This document shows positions 52,165-61,920 of a DNA stretch of 64,000 nt, one piece after another. Source of the stretch: Arcicella rigui. GTDB taxonomy: Bacteria > Bacteroidota > Bacteroidia > Cytophagales > Spirosomataceae. Every line of letters begins with the position of its first letter. The stretch's first letter is position 1. The DNA is taken from the NCBI RefSeq assembly GCF_034929435.1, contig NZ_JAYFUM010000019.1, positions 62,001 to 126,000 of the forward strand, read 5' to 3'. The notes under the pieces are model-generated. The model worked only from the letters and a program-made list of their open reading frames with translations, searched no databases and had not been told where the DNA came from. The position numbers were made by a program, and so were the translations under genes.

Positions 52165-52192
52165 ATAGGGCTTACGATGTCGTAAGCCCTAT
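52165..52192 (-). terminator. Terminator of the DUF349 gene
   Basis: ATAGGGCTTACGA and TCGTAAGCCCTAT pair perfectly with a two-base centre, followed by T-rich sequence in the minus direction; 19 bases after the stop. Confidence 0.88.
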
Positions 52193-52210
52193 TTTTTGTG
52201 TTTTTGAAGA

Positions 52211-54202
52211 CTAAGCTTCTCTAATTATTTTAATTTGATGCTTTAAATCATTCAAATCTTTTACTGCTTTCTGAATTTTCACTTCTACTTCCTGACGTAA
52301 TTTGTCAGCATTTTTAGATTTTGCGAAAAATTCTAAGTTATTTCTATAAACGGCAATGTCGTTTTCGATACTTTGCATTTTACGACGAATGTCATTTTCT
52401 TTTTTCGCTAAGTCTTTTGGTGAAAAATCCCCTTGCGATTTCGCCAACTCAATTTCATTTTGTAAGCTCAAATGCTCTTTTTCTTTGCCAGAAAGTTTGC
52501 CCATTGCACTTACATACTTATTGATGGCATTGATATAGCGTTTGCCAATGTTTTGCATTTCTTTTTTAGGAACAAAACCAATTGCCGACCATTGTGCTTT
52601 GAACTCAGCCAAACGAGTAGTGTCTGCACCCTCAGTTGCTTCACTTTCAATTTGTTCGCAAAGGGCTACTTTTTTCGCTAAGTTACTTTCAAATTCTTTT
52701 TCGATACTTTGGCTTTTGGCACGTTTAGCGTTAAAGAAAGCATCGCAAGCAGCTTTGAATTTCCCATAAATAAGGTCTTTCTCTTTTTCAGGTACGTGAC
52801 CAATCTCACGGAATTCTTTTTGCAAACGAATCACTGTATTTGTTCCTTCTTGCGATTCGTCTCCTTTAGCTACTAAAGCCTCAACTTCTTCAATAATGGC
52901 AATTTTAGCTTTTAGGTTTTCTTCACGTTTTGCTTCTAACAATTTAAAGAACTCAGTTTTGTTACGGAAGAAAGTTTTAATATCAGCCCAAAACTTATCG
53001 CTAAGGTCTTTACCTTTTTCTTTCGGCATAAAACCTTTGATATTGTTCCATTGGTCTTGTAAAGCTAAAAGTGCTTTTGTTCTATCGTTCCATTCTGAAA
53101 TAGACGTAGAATTGAAAGTAGCAAAAGGCTCAACCAATTCAGCTATCGACGATTTCAAAGAGAAAACTTGTTCTGCTTCTGCTTTAGAGGCTTCTAATTG
53201 TTCACGACGTTTGCCATAAATTACGTCTAAAGCATCTTTTACTCTTTGCCAGATAATTTCGTTTTCTTCTTTTGGAGCTGGGCCAATATGCTTGTACTCT
53301 TCAAAAGTTGCTACGGCTTCATCCAACATTTTTCCCGTAACGTTTTCTGTTTTTGAGATTTCAGCAATTTTTTCAATTTTGCTACAAAGCTCAATTTTTT
53401 GTTGAAGGTTACGCTTACGGTCAAGTTCTAATAATTCAAAATATATACTTCTATTACTATAAAATCTATCAACTAAAGCATGATACGTTTGCCAAAGTGT
53501 ATTGTTGTGCGGAGAATTGATATTTCCTGCATTTTTCCATTCTTCTTGAATTTTCTTAAATTCATTAAAGCCTGATTTGATATGAGCAGGGTCATTGCTG
53601 TCTTCGCCTTCAACAAGTGTACGTAAACGATTGATAAGAGATGTTTTTTGACTAAAATTTTTGTCTTTCTCTTTTTCAATACTGGCAAAGTACTTTGAAC
53701 GCTCTTCTTTGATTGCTTTGAAAAGTTTATCAAACTGTTCGCTCACAGCGTCTCCTTTGAACTCAAATCCTTCTTCCGAACCTTCGTTGGCAGCTTTGAA
53801 TTTTGCTAAAGCTTCTGCTTTTTCGGTATTTTTGATTTGTTCAAACAAAGGACGAATCTCTTTGAGAGCGTCTTCTGATTTTCTGAACGAGCCTACTGAA
53901 GGATTGGCTTGTACTTCTGCTAATAGTTTTTCTAATACAGGTACAAAATCGCCTTTTTGTAAACTTGAATAATCGACAGCTTCCGCCTCTTCGCTTGTTT
54001 CAAGTACTGCTGATACAGGAATAGACGTAGTTTCTACTTCAGAAGAAAGTAGCGTTTCAGAGCTTGTTTCATTGGGTTCAGAGGCTTCAGCAACCTCAAG
54101 AATAGATACTTCTGCCGCTTGAATCTTTGTAGCGGATTCAGTTACTTCGAAAGCTTTTGCTTCGATTTCTTCTTTAACTTCTTTTGTTTCTTCGTTAATC
54201 AT
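52211..54202 (-). CDS. DUF349 repeat protein (coiled)
   Basis: 663 residues from ATG 54202 (a TTG five codons earlier is possible). An acidic, Glu/Thr/Ser-rich N-terminal tail (about 1-85) precedes five or more DUF349-type helical repeats, recognisable by W-x-x-I/A-G-x-x/x-x-P segments: EEWKNAGNINSPHNN, EEYKHIGPAPKEEN, DQWNNIKGFMPKEKG, KEFREIGHVPEKEK and AQWSAIGFVPKKEM. A coiled coil (about 585-655) ends the protein. The family is broad and of unclear role, partly linked to DNA or RNA metabolism. It is a single-gene unit. Confidence 0.9.
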   Translation of the reverse strand: MINEETKEVKEEIEAKAFEVTESATKIQAAEVSILEVAEASEPNETSSETLLSSEVETTSIPVSAVLETSEEAEAVDYSSLQKGDFVPVLEKLLAEVQANPSVGSFRKSEDALKEIRPLFEQIKNTEKAEALAKFKAANEGSEEGFEFKGDAVSEQFDKLFKAIKEERSKYFASIEKEKDKNFSQKTSLINRLRTLVEGEDSNDPAHIKSGFNEFKKIQEEWKNAGNINSPHNNTLWQTYHALVDRFYSNRSIYFELLELDRKRNLQQKIELCSKIEKIAEISKTENVTGKMLDEAVATFEEYKHIGPAPKEENEIIWQRVKDALDVIYGKRREQLEASKAEAEQVFSLKSSIAELVEPFATFNSTSISEWNDRTKALLALQDQWNNIKGFMPKEKGKDLSDKFWADIKTFFRNKTEFFKLLEAKREENLKAKIAIIEEVEALVAKGDESQEGTNTVIRLQKEFREIGHVPEKEKDLIYGKFKAACDAFFNAKRAKSQSIEKEFESNLAKKVALCEQIESEATEGADTTRLAEFKAQWSAIGFVPKKEMQNIGKRYINAINKYVSAMGKLSGKEKEHLSLQNEIELAKSQGDFSPKDLAKKENDIRRKMQSIENDIAVYRNNLEFFAKSKNADKLRQEVEVKIQKAVKDLNDLKHQIKIIREA

Positions 54203-54446
54203 GCGTTCTTTTGACAACTTTCTGTAAAGATAATTTCAGGCTCAACAGTGGGCTGTTACATTTGAGATAAACATTTAACAATCAGGTTTTATCAACCTGC
54301 TGACATACAGTAAATTACTATAAGGCTTAATTTGTTATTCCTAAAATAGTAAATTAATAATTCAATTATTCTAAGAAAATGTTTGACTAAGCTGTTTTGT
54401 TTTTACTTAAAATTATTTGCTTTGGGTTAGTATCAATAATTTGCTA

Positions 54447-54475
54447 CAAAAATAAGTAAAATAGTTACAAACAAA
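54447..54475 (-). promoter_or_regulatory. Candidate promoter of the DUF349 gene
   Basis: On the minus strand TTTG (54475-54472), a 17-base spacer and TATTTTTG (54454-54447). If used, the leader is about 240 bases. The rest of the gap (54218-54530) shows nothing else. Confidence 0.4.
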
Positions 54476-54530
54476 GCTCAATAATTATCTTTTCAATCAA
54501 TCCTTTTGGGTTTTTATTGTCGATTAGGGC

Positions 54531-55871
54531 TTATTTGCTTAATATTCGTAGCTCTTTAGGGTAATAATTGTTCACACGGTTGGCTAAAACCTTCGCCCAG
54601 CCTAAACCAAAATCTTGAAAAGTCATTAAAGACCAACCTTTTACTGCTTCTTCAAGGCTGAATTCATCTCTGCGGAGATACGAAATGGCTTCGTTTAAAC
54701 TTAATTCTACTCTACTTACTTTTCTTGAAAGTTCAACACTCAAGGCTAATTCGTGGTCTGGAATTAAATCTTTACTGGATAATTTACCCATGCGTACTCC
54801 TGCTTTTCTCAGATAAAAATTTGATTGCAGTAAGCTAATCGTATGTTCATGAATAGGGTTTATCAAAAAATAGTCGTCGTTTTTTTCAAACCAAGTATGT
54901 TTGTCTATGTCTTCAATCCAGTTTCTAAAAATTTCTCTTTCAGTTCTGCGATTATTGTTTTTGATGGGTTTTCCTGAACGAATAAATACTTCTTTTTCAG
55001 AAGATTTTTTTTGAAAAGCTGCAATGAAAAAACCTTCTCCTTTGATTTGGTCAGGATAAAAGCGATATGAATTTTCAGAAATTACTTCATTGCCAATACC
55101 TTTTGTTTCTGGACAAAGATGTTCTGCTCCGAAAGTGTCCTCAATCCAATCGACTATTTCTTCGTTTTCAGCTTTTGAATATGAACAAGTAGAGTAAATC
55201 AAAATACCACCTTGTCTTAAACAGCTCCAAGCGTCGCCAATGATGCGTTTTTGACGTAACGAACAAAGTGTAACATTTTCAGGCGACCATTCTTTGATGG
55301 CTTCGGGGTCTTTTCTGAACAAGCCCGAACCAGAGCAAGGAGCGTCTATCACCAATACGTCAAAAAAACCAGAAAGTCGCATGAAATCTTTTGGGTCGTT
55401 GTTGGTCACAACGGTATTCATCGTTCCCCATTTTGTAAGATTATCCGACAAAATATTAGCTCTTGTTTTAATGACATCATTACTTACTAATAAAGAATCT
55501 TCGGTTAGTAAACTTGCTATTAAAGTACTCTTTCCGCCCGGAGCAGCACAAAGGTCTAATACTTTTAAGTCTTGACTTAAATCTACGGTTTTCTTTAAAA
55601 TATGTTCCAAGTACATCGAACTTGCTTCTTGGACATAATAAGTACCTGCATGAAAAAGTGGGTCGAAAGTAAAACTCGGACGATTGGGCAAGTATTTGCC
55701 AAACTCCGACCAAATTACCGCTTCGGCATCATTGAATTTATCAATTTTTTTAAAAGGATTTACTCTGATAGAAGTAGGTGCTTCTTCGTTTTCGTGGGTA
55801 TTGATAAAGGTACTTTCATTGAAACCCTTTACTTCTTTCAAAGAATCTATTAATGCTTGTGGGATTTTCAT
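54531..55871 (-). CDS. RNA (cytosine-C5)-methyltransferase, RsmF/NOL1-Sun family
   Basis: 446 residues. An N-terminal segment (IRVNPFKK; SFTFDPLFHAGTYYVQEASS) leads to the SAM domain with LDLCAAPGGKSTLIASLL near 105. Both cysteines of this two-Cys family are present: DAPCSGSG near 176 and IYSTCSYSKAENEEI near 226. A C-terminal extension (about 290-446) is of the PUA/RsmF type. It methylates cytosine in rRNA or tRNA; RsmF-like is the best guess, but the exact target is uncertain. ATG 55871. Confidence 0.9.
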   Translation of the reverse strand: MKIPQALIDSLKEVKGFNESTFINTHENEEAPTSIRVNPFKKIDKFNDAEAVIWSEFGKYLPNRPSFTFDPLFHAGTYYVQEASSMYLEHILKKTVDLSQDLKVLDLCAAPGGKSTLIASLLTEDSLLVSNDVIKTRANILSDNLTKWGTMNTVVTNNDPKDFMRLSGFFDVLVIDAPCSGSGLFRKDPEAIKEWSPENVTLCSLRQKRIIGDAWSCLRQGGILIYSTCSYSKAENEEIVDWIEDTFGAEHLCPETKGIGNEVISENSYRFYPDQIKGEGFFIAAFQKKSSEKEVFIRSGKPIKNNNRRTEREIFRNWIEDIDKHTWFEKNDDYFLINPIHEHTISLLQSNFYLRKAGVRMGKLSSKDLIPDHELALSVELSRKVSRVELSLNEAISYLRRDEFSLEEAVKGWSLMTFQDFGLGWAKVLANRVNNYYPKELRILSK

Positions 55872-55888
55872 AAGTTTAAATTACGCTA

Positions 55889-55921
55889 AAAAAGCCAAAC
55901 TGTTAGAAAGTTTGGCTTTTT
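55889..55921 (-). terminator. Terminator of the haloperoxidase-like gene
   Basis: AAAAGCCAAACT and AGTTTGGCTTTT pair around a short loop, with a T run on the minus strand, between the gene ending at 55960 and the start of the methyltransferase gene. Confidence 0.85.
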
Positions 55922-55959
55922 CAATATTTGTTTTCAGATAATCATACTAAAATGTACAA

Positions 55960-57282
55960 TTATTTCTTTGTCTTTATTTTAGCAACAAGCCAATTGCCTA
56001 TTTTTCTACCTTGAGCAATACCATTATTTAAAGCTGGACGGAAGTGAATTCCACCATACAAACGGCTGATTGATGCTTCGTCTGCTGCTTGGCTGAATGA
56101 TGTAAATTTGCGTGGAGGTAATCCATAAGGAATTTCGGTAGAGTCTGTAAAGGCTACGTTGTCGCCCAATACCGAAGTTAGTGCAGTAGAAGCCGCACCA
56201 GAAATTACCGAGTGACCAGAAGTATATTCTGGGAAAGGTGGCGTTTGTAAAACTGGTTGCCAGTCTTTATCAATATTTGCATTGATAATACTTTCGGGTC
56301 TGATACGTACCGAACGATATTTTTCTGTCCAACAAGAAATAAATCCATCAAAAACAGCCGTAGAAGTAAGCAAGTACGCTTCGGCAGTTTTGTAAATATC
56401 AGCTCCTAAATTTCTACTTACTTGTGAAACGATTCCCATCCAGTGTCCGCCCGGAGAAACTTTTTTAGTAGCAAACATCGCATGACCCGTAATATTCATT
56501 TTGAATGGATTACAATCCCAGAAATTGGCAATCGCTCTTTGTTCGTCTGTCAAGTTTTTCACGGTATTGTAGCAATCCATTACTTCATTATAATATGGAC
56601 TTCCTTTTGTCAAATCAAATTTTGATGGTGCTGGCGGAGGAAACTGTGCCGACGAATCCAAAGTAAACGAACGGATTTTTGTCCAATAAGGCTCTACGGC
56701 ATCCATATAAGCAGGAGGCGTAGGTACCCAAGTTCCTTCTTTATTCGTCACAGTATAACGGAAACCACGAGTTTGTTTGTAATTATCTTTTTTAGAATAA
56801 TTCATAATAGAAGCCGCAACCGAGTCGCCGAAAGCGATAGAGTTTTCAAATACTTCATCGGGCATTCCTGTTGCTTTGTAATCTTCCCAAAGTTTTTTCT
56901 CGAAATCAACATAAACATCCTGAGCAAAAGTAAGGTTTTTACCAATGGTCAAAAATGCTCTTGTCGCTGCCAACGGATAACAATAAGTTTTACTGCTGTC
57001 GGGTTTATATACTTTTTCAAAGCCATTGTACTGTCCCACCATTGATTTATAAGCAGGGTTGCCCGGAATCAAGGCTTCGTAGGCTGCCAAAGAAGCATAG
57101 CAATAAATACGGCTTGAAACTGGCGGAGCAAAGATGTCGTGAATGATAGATTCGGTTACTTGTAACTGAGTACGACGCAAAAAATCTGGGTTTTCGGCTG
57201 CCTTTCTCCACTCGCCATTGTCTTTCTTGCAACTAAAGAGTAAGCTAATGCTTGAAAGAATAAGTAAAATATTTTTTTTCAT
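55960..57282 (-). CDS. Vanadium haloperoxidase/PAP2-like lipoprotein
   Basis: 440 residues from ATG 57282, which places the lipobox SLLFSC with Cys near 18; a longer frame starting at 57330 has no support. The phosphatase/haloperoxidase motifs are in order: KYRSVRIRPESI (K-x6-R-P), PEYTSGHSVISG (P-x-x-S-G-H) and SRLYGGIHFRPALNNG (S-R-x-x-x-G-x-H). Such secreted proteins either oxidise halides with vanadate or remove phosphate groups. The vanadate pocket looks complete. The substrate is unknown; the location is the cell surface or periplasm. Confidence 0.88.
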   Translation of the reverse strand: MKKNILLILSSISLLFSCKKDNGEWRKAAENPDFLRRTQLQVTESIIHDIFAPPVSSRIYCYASLAAYEALIPGNPAYKSMVGQYNGFEKVYKPDSSKTYCYPLAATRAFLTIGKNLTFAQDVYVDFEKKLWEDYKATGMPDEVFENSIAFGDSVAASIMNYSKKDNYKQTRGFRYTVTNKEGTWVPTPPAYMDAVEPYWTKIRSFTLDSSAQFPPPAPSKFDLTKGSPYYNEVMDCYNTVKNLTDEQRAIANFWDCNPFKMNITGHAMFATKKVSPGGHWMGIVSQVSRNLGADIYKTAEAYLLTSTAVFDGFISCWTEKYRSVRIRPESIINANIDKDWQPVLQTPPFPEYTSGHSVISGAASTALTSVLGDNVAFTDSTEIPYGLPPRKFTSFSQAADEASISRLYGGIHFRPALNNGIAQGRKIGNWLVAKIKTKK

Positions 57283-57526
57283 TGGTTGGATTTTGAAATA
57301 GAGCGACAAATTTACAAAACTTTCACTCATTGTTTAATGAATCTATCAAGCTTTGATGAATGACTTTTGTCTCTTTTTTAATTATTTTAATAAAAATCAT
57401 TAATATTTTAGCTCAAAAGTCCAAAATAATCCTTTTTAGCGAACTTTTCAAAGTGAATTTCCAGATTTCTGTAAAACTTTTTTCTTCTAAAGCAGTTTAT
57501 TTTTTATTCACCAAACAACATTTATC

Positions 57527-58438
57527 TTGAAAATTCTCATTATCGGTGCTGGAATGGCAGGTCTTGCGGCTGCTAACTTCTTGGCAAATGAACACGAAGT
57601 AACGATTTTAGACAAAGGCAGAGGAGTAGGAGGGAGAATGGCTACTCGTACTTTAGGAACAGCCATTGCCGACCATGGAGCTCAGTATTTTTCGGTACAA
57701 TCAGATGCTTTTCAGACATTTATTGACCAACTTTTAGCAGAAAAAATTGTTGATACTTGGCAATTGCCTCAACGCTCAAATAAAAGATTTTTCGGTAGTA
57801 AAGGAATGAAAATGATTCCTAAAAAAATGGCTGAAAAACTCGATGTACAACTGAACGAAAAAGTAATTCTTTTGAAGGATAACATTGCTTTTACAGAAAC
57901 AGGTAATGAGTACGCTTTTGATAAAATCATCATTACTATTCCGATTCCTCAGTTGAAAGAATTACTACAAAATTCTGCTATCAACATTAATGAAACTGAT
58001 GAAAAAGTATTTGAAAGTATTCAATACGAGCCTTGTATTGCCTTAATGGCAGTTTTGAAAAGTCCTACACAAATTGCTGGTGGCGGAATTATGCTCGAAA
58101 ATCAGCCAGTGGCTTGGATTGCCGATAATTTTCAGAAAGGTATTTCTCCTACGCCCTCAGTTACGATTCACGCCTCTGCTGAGTACAGCAAACAACAGTT
58201 AGAAAACAATTTGACAGAAGTGGCTACGGAAATGCTTCAATCAGTAGAAAAGTGGATTCCTGCTGAACAAATTGAAAGTTTTCAAGTGCATCGCTGGCGA
58301 TATAGTTTGGCTTCTAAAAGATACGAACAAGCTTTTTATCAGTTGAGCGAAAGTATTTATTTGGCTGGAGATGGCTTTGGAATAGGTAATGTAGAAGGTG
58401 CATTTTTATCAGGTTTTGAACTTGCCAAAACTTTGTGA
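57527..58438 (+). CDS. FAD-dependent oxidoreductase, renalase-like
   Basis: 303 residues. TTG 57527 must be the start: the Rossmann strand ILIIGAGMAGLAAANFL begins at residue 3, and no ATG lies before it. The dinucleotide loop GAGMAG (7-12) and the acidic end of strand 2 (TILDKGRGVGGRMATR) are clear, and LAGDGFGIGNVEGAFLSG near 280 completes FAD binding. It resembles the small NAD(P)/FAD amine-oxidase-like group that includes renalase. The substrate is unknown. A convergent FAD enzyme gene follows, with a small hairpin between. Confidence 0.85.
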   Translation: MKILIIGAGMAGLAAANFLANEHEVTILDKGRGVGGRMATRTLGTAIADHGAQYFSVQSDAFQTFIDQLLAEKIVDTWQLPQRSNKRFFGSKGMKMIPKKMAEKLDVQLNEKVILLKDNIAFTETGNEYAFDKIIITIPIPQLKELLQNSAININETDEKVFESIQYEPCIALMAVLKSPTQIAGGGIMLENQPVAWIADNFQKGISPTPSVTIHASAEYSKQQLENNLTEVATEMLQSVEKWIPAEQIESFQVHRWRYSLASKRYEQAFYQLSESIYLAGDGFGIGNVEGAFLSGFELAKTL

Positions 58439-58471
58439 ATGAATCAATTATTATTTGACCTAAACAAGAAA

Positions 58472-58492
58472 CGGTAACCGTAAAGGTTACCG
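58472..58492. terminator. Hairpin between convergent FAD-enzyme genes
   Basis: CGGTAACC, loop GTAAA, GGTTACCG. Perfect eight-pair stem 34 bases after the stop of the 57527 gene; no long T run, so termination is only likely. Confidence 0.5.
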
Positions 58493-58563
58493 CTACGAGT
58501 ATTATTTCAATCAGTACTAACAAAGCTTAATTTTGAAATAGTAGAAAATATAGGCTTCCTTGC

Positions 58564-59781
58564 TTAAATACTTTCAGCTACTTTTCGTCCTGTCATCATC
58601 GCTGCATTCAACGAAGGATAAGCCGTACAGTCGCCAATTTGATACAAAACATCACTTAATTGTCTGGCTGAGATACCTGATTTTTCATCTGAAAAACTGG
58701 GTAAAGCTTGCGGAATATGATAAGTTTTTAAGTGTTTCCATTGCTTCGCTTCCATGCCAAACCACTTAATAAGTTCTTTTTGAATACCTTCTGTAAAAGT
58801 TTGTTCATCTTGAAAAACAGTACTTTGCGTTGAAACTGAAATCAAAGATTTTCCAGCAGGAGCGTAAGTAGGAGCGATGTCGCTTGGTACGCATAAATTG
58901 TGAATCAATGAATTTCTATCTGGATTCAACACCAATAATTTTTCACTCAGTGGCGAGCGATTAGCTGAAAAGTAGGTACAAGTAGTAGTATTAAATTTCA
59001 TGGAGTGTTTTTTACCAAGTAATTTTTCAGCCTGAAAACCGTCAGTTGCCAAAATAATTTTTTCTCCAAAAAGCTTTTCTCCGTTTTCCAAGAAAACATG
59101 ATTCCCTTCAATTTTCGCTACTTTGGTATTGAGGCGAATCGATTTTTGTGGAAGCGATTTTGCGATTTGTTTCGGAATTGCCTTCATCCCTTGAGCAGGA
59201 ATTACAGCATCGCCTTCATAAAATTTACCGAAAATATATTTAAAGAAATTGGCAGAAGTAGTCAACTCGTTTTCTAAAAAAACACCTCCAAAGAAGGGTT
59301 TGAAAAAACTTTCAATCATTCCATCGCTTACTCCATAATTTTTCAAGTACTGAATGGTTGATTCATATTTTCGTTCAAAAATCTCTTCATTTTGTTCTTG
59401 GGTTTCCAAAATCAAACGCAGTACTCTGAGTTTATCTGCCAAAGAACCAATGCTCGAAAATAAACTTGAAATTAATGCCGAAGGTTCTTTCAAAGGATTG
59501 ACTAAAGTTTTGAAAGCATTGTTTTCGGCATCACGAATCAACGCTCCAGATTTGAATGCTTTTAGGTCTAAAGTATCGTATTTTAATAAAGATTGTGCTT
59601 CGGGGTAGGCCGTGAGTAAAATCTGAAAGCCTCGGTCTAATAAAAAACCGTCTTTTTGATCCGTTCTCACACGACCGCCAATGTCATCACTGGCTTCTAA
59701 AATCAGCGATTCGATACCTCTATCTTGTAGGTATTTGGCACAAGTTAGTCCAGCTATTCCAGCTCCAATAATTATTATCAT
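58564..59781 (-). CDS. FAD-dependent amine oxidase/phytoene-desaturase-like protein
   Basis: 405 residues. The N-terminal FAD loop is IIIGAGIAGLTCAKYL, followed by ILEASDDIGGRVRTDQKDGF and LLDRGFQILLTAYPEAQSLL, the pattern of the amine oxidase/protoporphyrinogen oxidase/desaturase superfamily. The C-terminal FAD contact YQIGDCTAYPSLNAAMMTGR is present. Several such enzymes in Bacteroidota are annotated as NAD(P)/FAD-dependent oxidoreductases with unknown substrates. No carotenoid gene lies nearby. Confidence 0.87.
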   Translation of the reverse strand: MIIIIGAGIAGLTCAKYLQDRGIESLILEASDDIGGRVRTDQKDGFLLDRGFQILLTAYPEAQSLLKYDTLDLKAFKSGALIRDAENNAFKTLVNPLKEPSALISSLFSSIGSLADKLRVLRLILETQEQNEEIFERKYESTIQYLKNYGVSDGMIESFFKPFFGGVFLENELTTSANFFKYIFGKFYEGDAVIPAQGMKAIPKQIAKSLPQKSIRLNTKVAKIEGNHVFLENGEKLFGEKIILATDGFQAEKLLGKKHSMKFNTTTCTYFSANRSPLSEKLLVLNPDRNSLIHNLCVPSDIAPTYAPAGKSLISVSTQSTVFQDEQTFTEGIQKELIKWFGMEAKQWKHLKTYHIPQALPSFSDEKSGISARQLSDVLYQIGDCTAYPSLNAAMMTGRKVAESI

Positions 59782-60354
59782 TTGATTTTTATTTTTTATA
59801 AAACAATATTTTTTGAAATCTCGAACAAAAATTAAATAAAATCTATTAAATATATAGATTAACAGTGATTATATTTGTTGCCGAAGTTTTCAATGTTTAA
59901 CTCTACAATCGAAAAAGAGTTTAAAAATTGCCAAACTCTTTATGACAAAATAAAGGAAAATATAATTATTCTAATATTGTAAAAAATGTCTTTTTCCCGA
60001 CACATTAAAATAAAACTAATTTGTAGTTTTAATCGTTGATAAATAGTTAGAATGATTATTTAATGATTAAGTATTTGTTAGTCAGTGTGTTGTAATGATT
60101 TTAGAGCAAAATGTTAAATTTTTATGCCATTTTGTTCAAAAGTATTAATATTGAATTAATATACTTTTTAGAGAAATTTTATTATTTTGCATCAGAATTA
60201 AAACTCAGTCTAAATAGAATTAAACCGTTATACAAATAAAATAATTATTAAAATTTCGAGGTAAATTGTATTTTTTTGAGATTGTGATTTTTAAAATCAT
60301 TTTTAGAAAATCAACAAAAAGATTATTTAAACGAAATCATCTCCAAATTTTTAA
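59782..60354. other. 573-bp AT-rich intergenic region, nothing recognised
   Basis: A divergent promoter region for the FAD-enzyme gene (minus) and the hydrolase gene (plus). Composition is strongly AT-rich. No ORF with any resemblance, no strong hairpin and no exact promoter match; TATTTTG at about 60184 is one base short of the -7 consensus. Confidence 0.5.
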
Positions 60355-61146
60355 ATGAATAATGTTATGAACTATCAAATTCACGAAGGCAATGGTTACA
60401 AGTATATCGACGAAGGCGAAGGAGAAATTTTACTTTTGCTTCATGGTCTTTTTGGTGCTTTAAGTAACTGGGAAGGAGTAATAGAAGGCTTCAAAAGTAA
60501 ATATCGAGTAATTATTCCGATGATGCCAATTTATGAAATGCCTATTCTTAAAGCTGGATGTGAAGGTTTGACAGAATTCATTGAAGGGTTTGTAAATTGG
60601 AAAGGCTACGATGAACTTACTTTATTAGGGAATTCATTGGGCGGTCATGTTTCGTTGATTTATACGCTTAGAAACCCATCAAAAGTAAAACGTTTGGTAT
60701 TAACAGGAAGCTCTGGACTTTTTGAAGACGGAATGGGCGGTTCGTATCCAAAACGTGGAAACTATCAGTATATAAAAGAACGTGTAGAATACACTTTCTA
60801 TCGTCCAGAAACTGCTACAAAAGAATTAATTGATGAAGTATTTGAAATTACGAACAGTGCTTCTAAAGTAATTAGAATTATCTCAATAGCAAAGTCTGCT
60901 CAGCGGAACAATATGGCTAAAGATATTGTTAGAATCAAAGTACCAACGCTATTGGTTTGGGGATTGAACGATACTATTACACCTCCGCAAGTAGGACACG
61001 AGTTTAATCGTTTAATTGAAAATTCTGAATTACACTTCATTGACCAATGTAGCCACGCTCCGATGATGGAATGCCCTGAGCGTTTCAACGAAATTTTGGA
61101 TGGCTGGCTTGAAAGAACCCCTATTCGAGTGGCGGAATTGGTATAA
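60355..61146 (+). CDS. Alpha/beta hydrolase
   Basis: 263 residues. The oxyanion region is LLLLHGLFGALSNWEGVIEG, the nucleophile Ser sits in LLGNSLGGHVSLI, the acid Asp in VWGLNDTITPP and the His in DQCSHAPMMECPERF. All parts of the triad are in place. A possible second start lies at ATG 60367. The cap region (about 125-190) is short. The substrate is not clear; similar proteins range from esterases to C-C hydrolases. A CBS-domain gene follows after about 70 bases. Confidence 0.92.
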   Translation: MNNVMNYQIHEGNGYKYIDEGEGEILLLLHGLFGALSNWEGVIEGFKSKYRVIIPMMPIYEMPILKAGCEGLTEFIEGFVNWKGYDELTLLGNSLGGHVSLIYTLRNPSKVKRLVLTGSSGLFEDGMGGSYPKRGNYQYIKERVEYTFYRPETATKELIDEVFEITNSASKVIRIISIAKSAQRNNMAKDIVRIKVPTLLVWGLNDTITPPQVGHEFNRLIENSELHFIDQCSHAPMMECPERFNEILDGWLERTPIRVAELV

Positions 61147-61156
61147 TCAAATTAAA

Positions 61157-61187
61157 TTTGGAATTTATCTAAAATTCAGTACTTTAG
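61157..61187 (+). promoter_or_regulatory. Near-consensus promoter of the CBS-protein gene
   Basis: TTTG (61157-61160), 19 bases, TACTTTAG (61180-61187; one mismatch to TAnnTTTG), 30 bases before the ATG. Confidence 0.35.
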
Positions 61188-61217
61188 CTAAATCAACATA
61201 AATTCCGCTAATTGAAT

Positions 61218-61886
61218 ATGCTCGCAAAAGACTTTATCAATCCAATGTTGCCAGTTCTCAAATCTACCGATACCGTCGGCGAAGCGATGAACTGGATGGA
61301 GGAATTCCGTATTGGACAGCTACCACTCATTCACGAACAAGAATATCAAGGATTGATTAGCCAAGATATATTACTTGATGCTGACGAAGATTTACCAATT
61401 TTGGCTTTACAACCCGAGTTTTCGGATGCAGTAGTGTCGGTAAATCAACATCTTTTTGAGATTCTGAAAACAGTTCAACAGTTTGATTTACAGGTAGTAG
61501 TAGTGTTGGATGATGAAGAAAATTTTGTGGGAACAATAGTCGTACAGGAATTGTTGAATGAATTTTCAAAAACGTTAGGTTCACAAGAAGTAGGAGCTGT
61601 ATTGGAAATTGCCGTTGAAAACAGAAGTTACTCGCTGTCAGAAATTAGCCGATTGATAGAATCCAACAACGCTAAAATCATAAGTTCTTACTATACCAGT
61701 AATCAGTCGGGTTTGGAAGATGCCAAAGATATTTTAACCTTAAAATTGAACCGACAAGACATTTCAAGAGTAATTGCTACGCTTGAAAGGTTTGAGTACG
61801 AAATTGTAGGGGCCTACAACTTTGAAGCCATCGCTTCGCCAGATAAAGAAAGGTATGATTTACTGATGAAGTATTTGAATATATAA
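61218..61886 (+). CDS. CBS-domain protein with C-terminal ACT-like part
   Basis: 222 residues from ATG 61218 (a TTG two codons upstream is possible). A CBS pair fills about 1-125: FINPMLPVLKSTDTVGEAMN, FRIGQLPLIHEQEYQGLISQ, and VVVVLDDEENFVGTIVVQEL. The C-terminal 90 residues (AVLEIAVENRSYSLSEISRL; FEYEIVGAYNFE) look ACT-like. These domains sense adenylates or other small ligands. In related Bacteroidota this gene type often stands next to nadK; here an outer-membrane protein gene on the other strand lies between. Confidence 0.88.
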   Translation: MLAKDFINPMLPVLKSTDTVGEAMNWMEEFRIGQLPLIHEQEYQGLISQDILLDADEDLPILALQPEFSDAVVSVNQHLFEILKTVQQFDLQVVVVLDDEENFVGTIVVQELLNEFSKTLGSQEVGAVLEIAVENRSYSLSEISRLIESNNAKIISSYYTSNQSGLEDAKDILTLKLNRQDISRVIATLERFEYEIVGAYNFEAIASPDKERYDLLMKYLNI

Positions 61887-61920
61887 AAAAAGCTCGTGGA
61901 ATATTTCACGAGCTTTTTTT
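61885..61920. terminator. Bidirectional terminator
   Basis: AAAAAAAGCTCGTG and CACGAGCTTTTTTT pair with an eight-base loop, shared by the CBS gene (plus) and the gene ending at 61919 (minus). Confidence 0.92.
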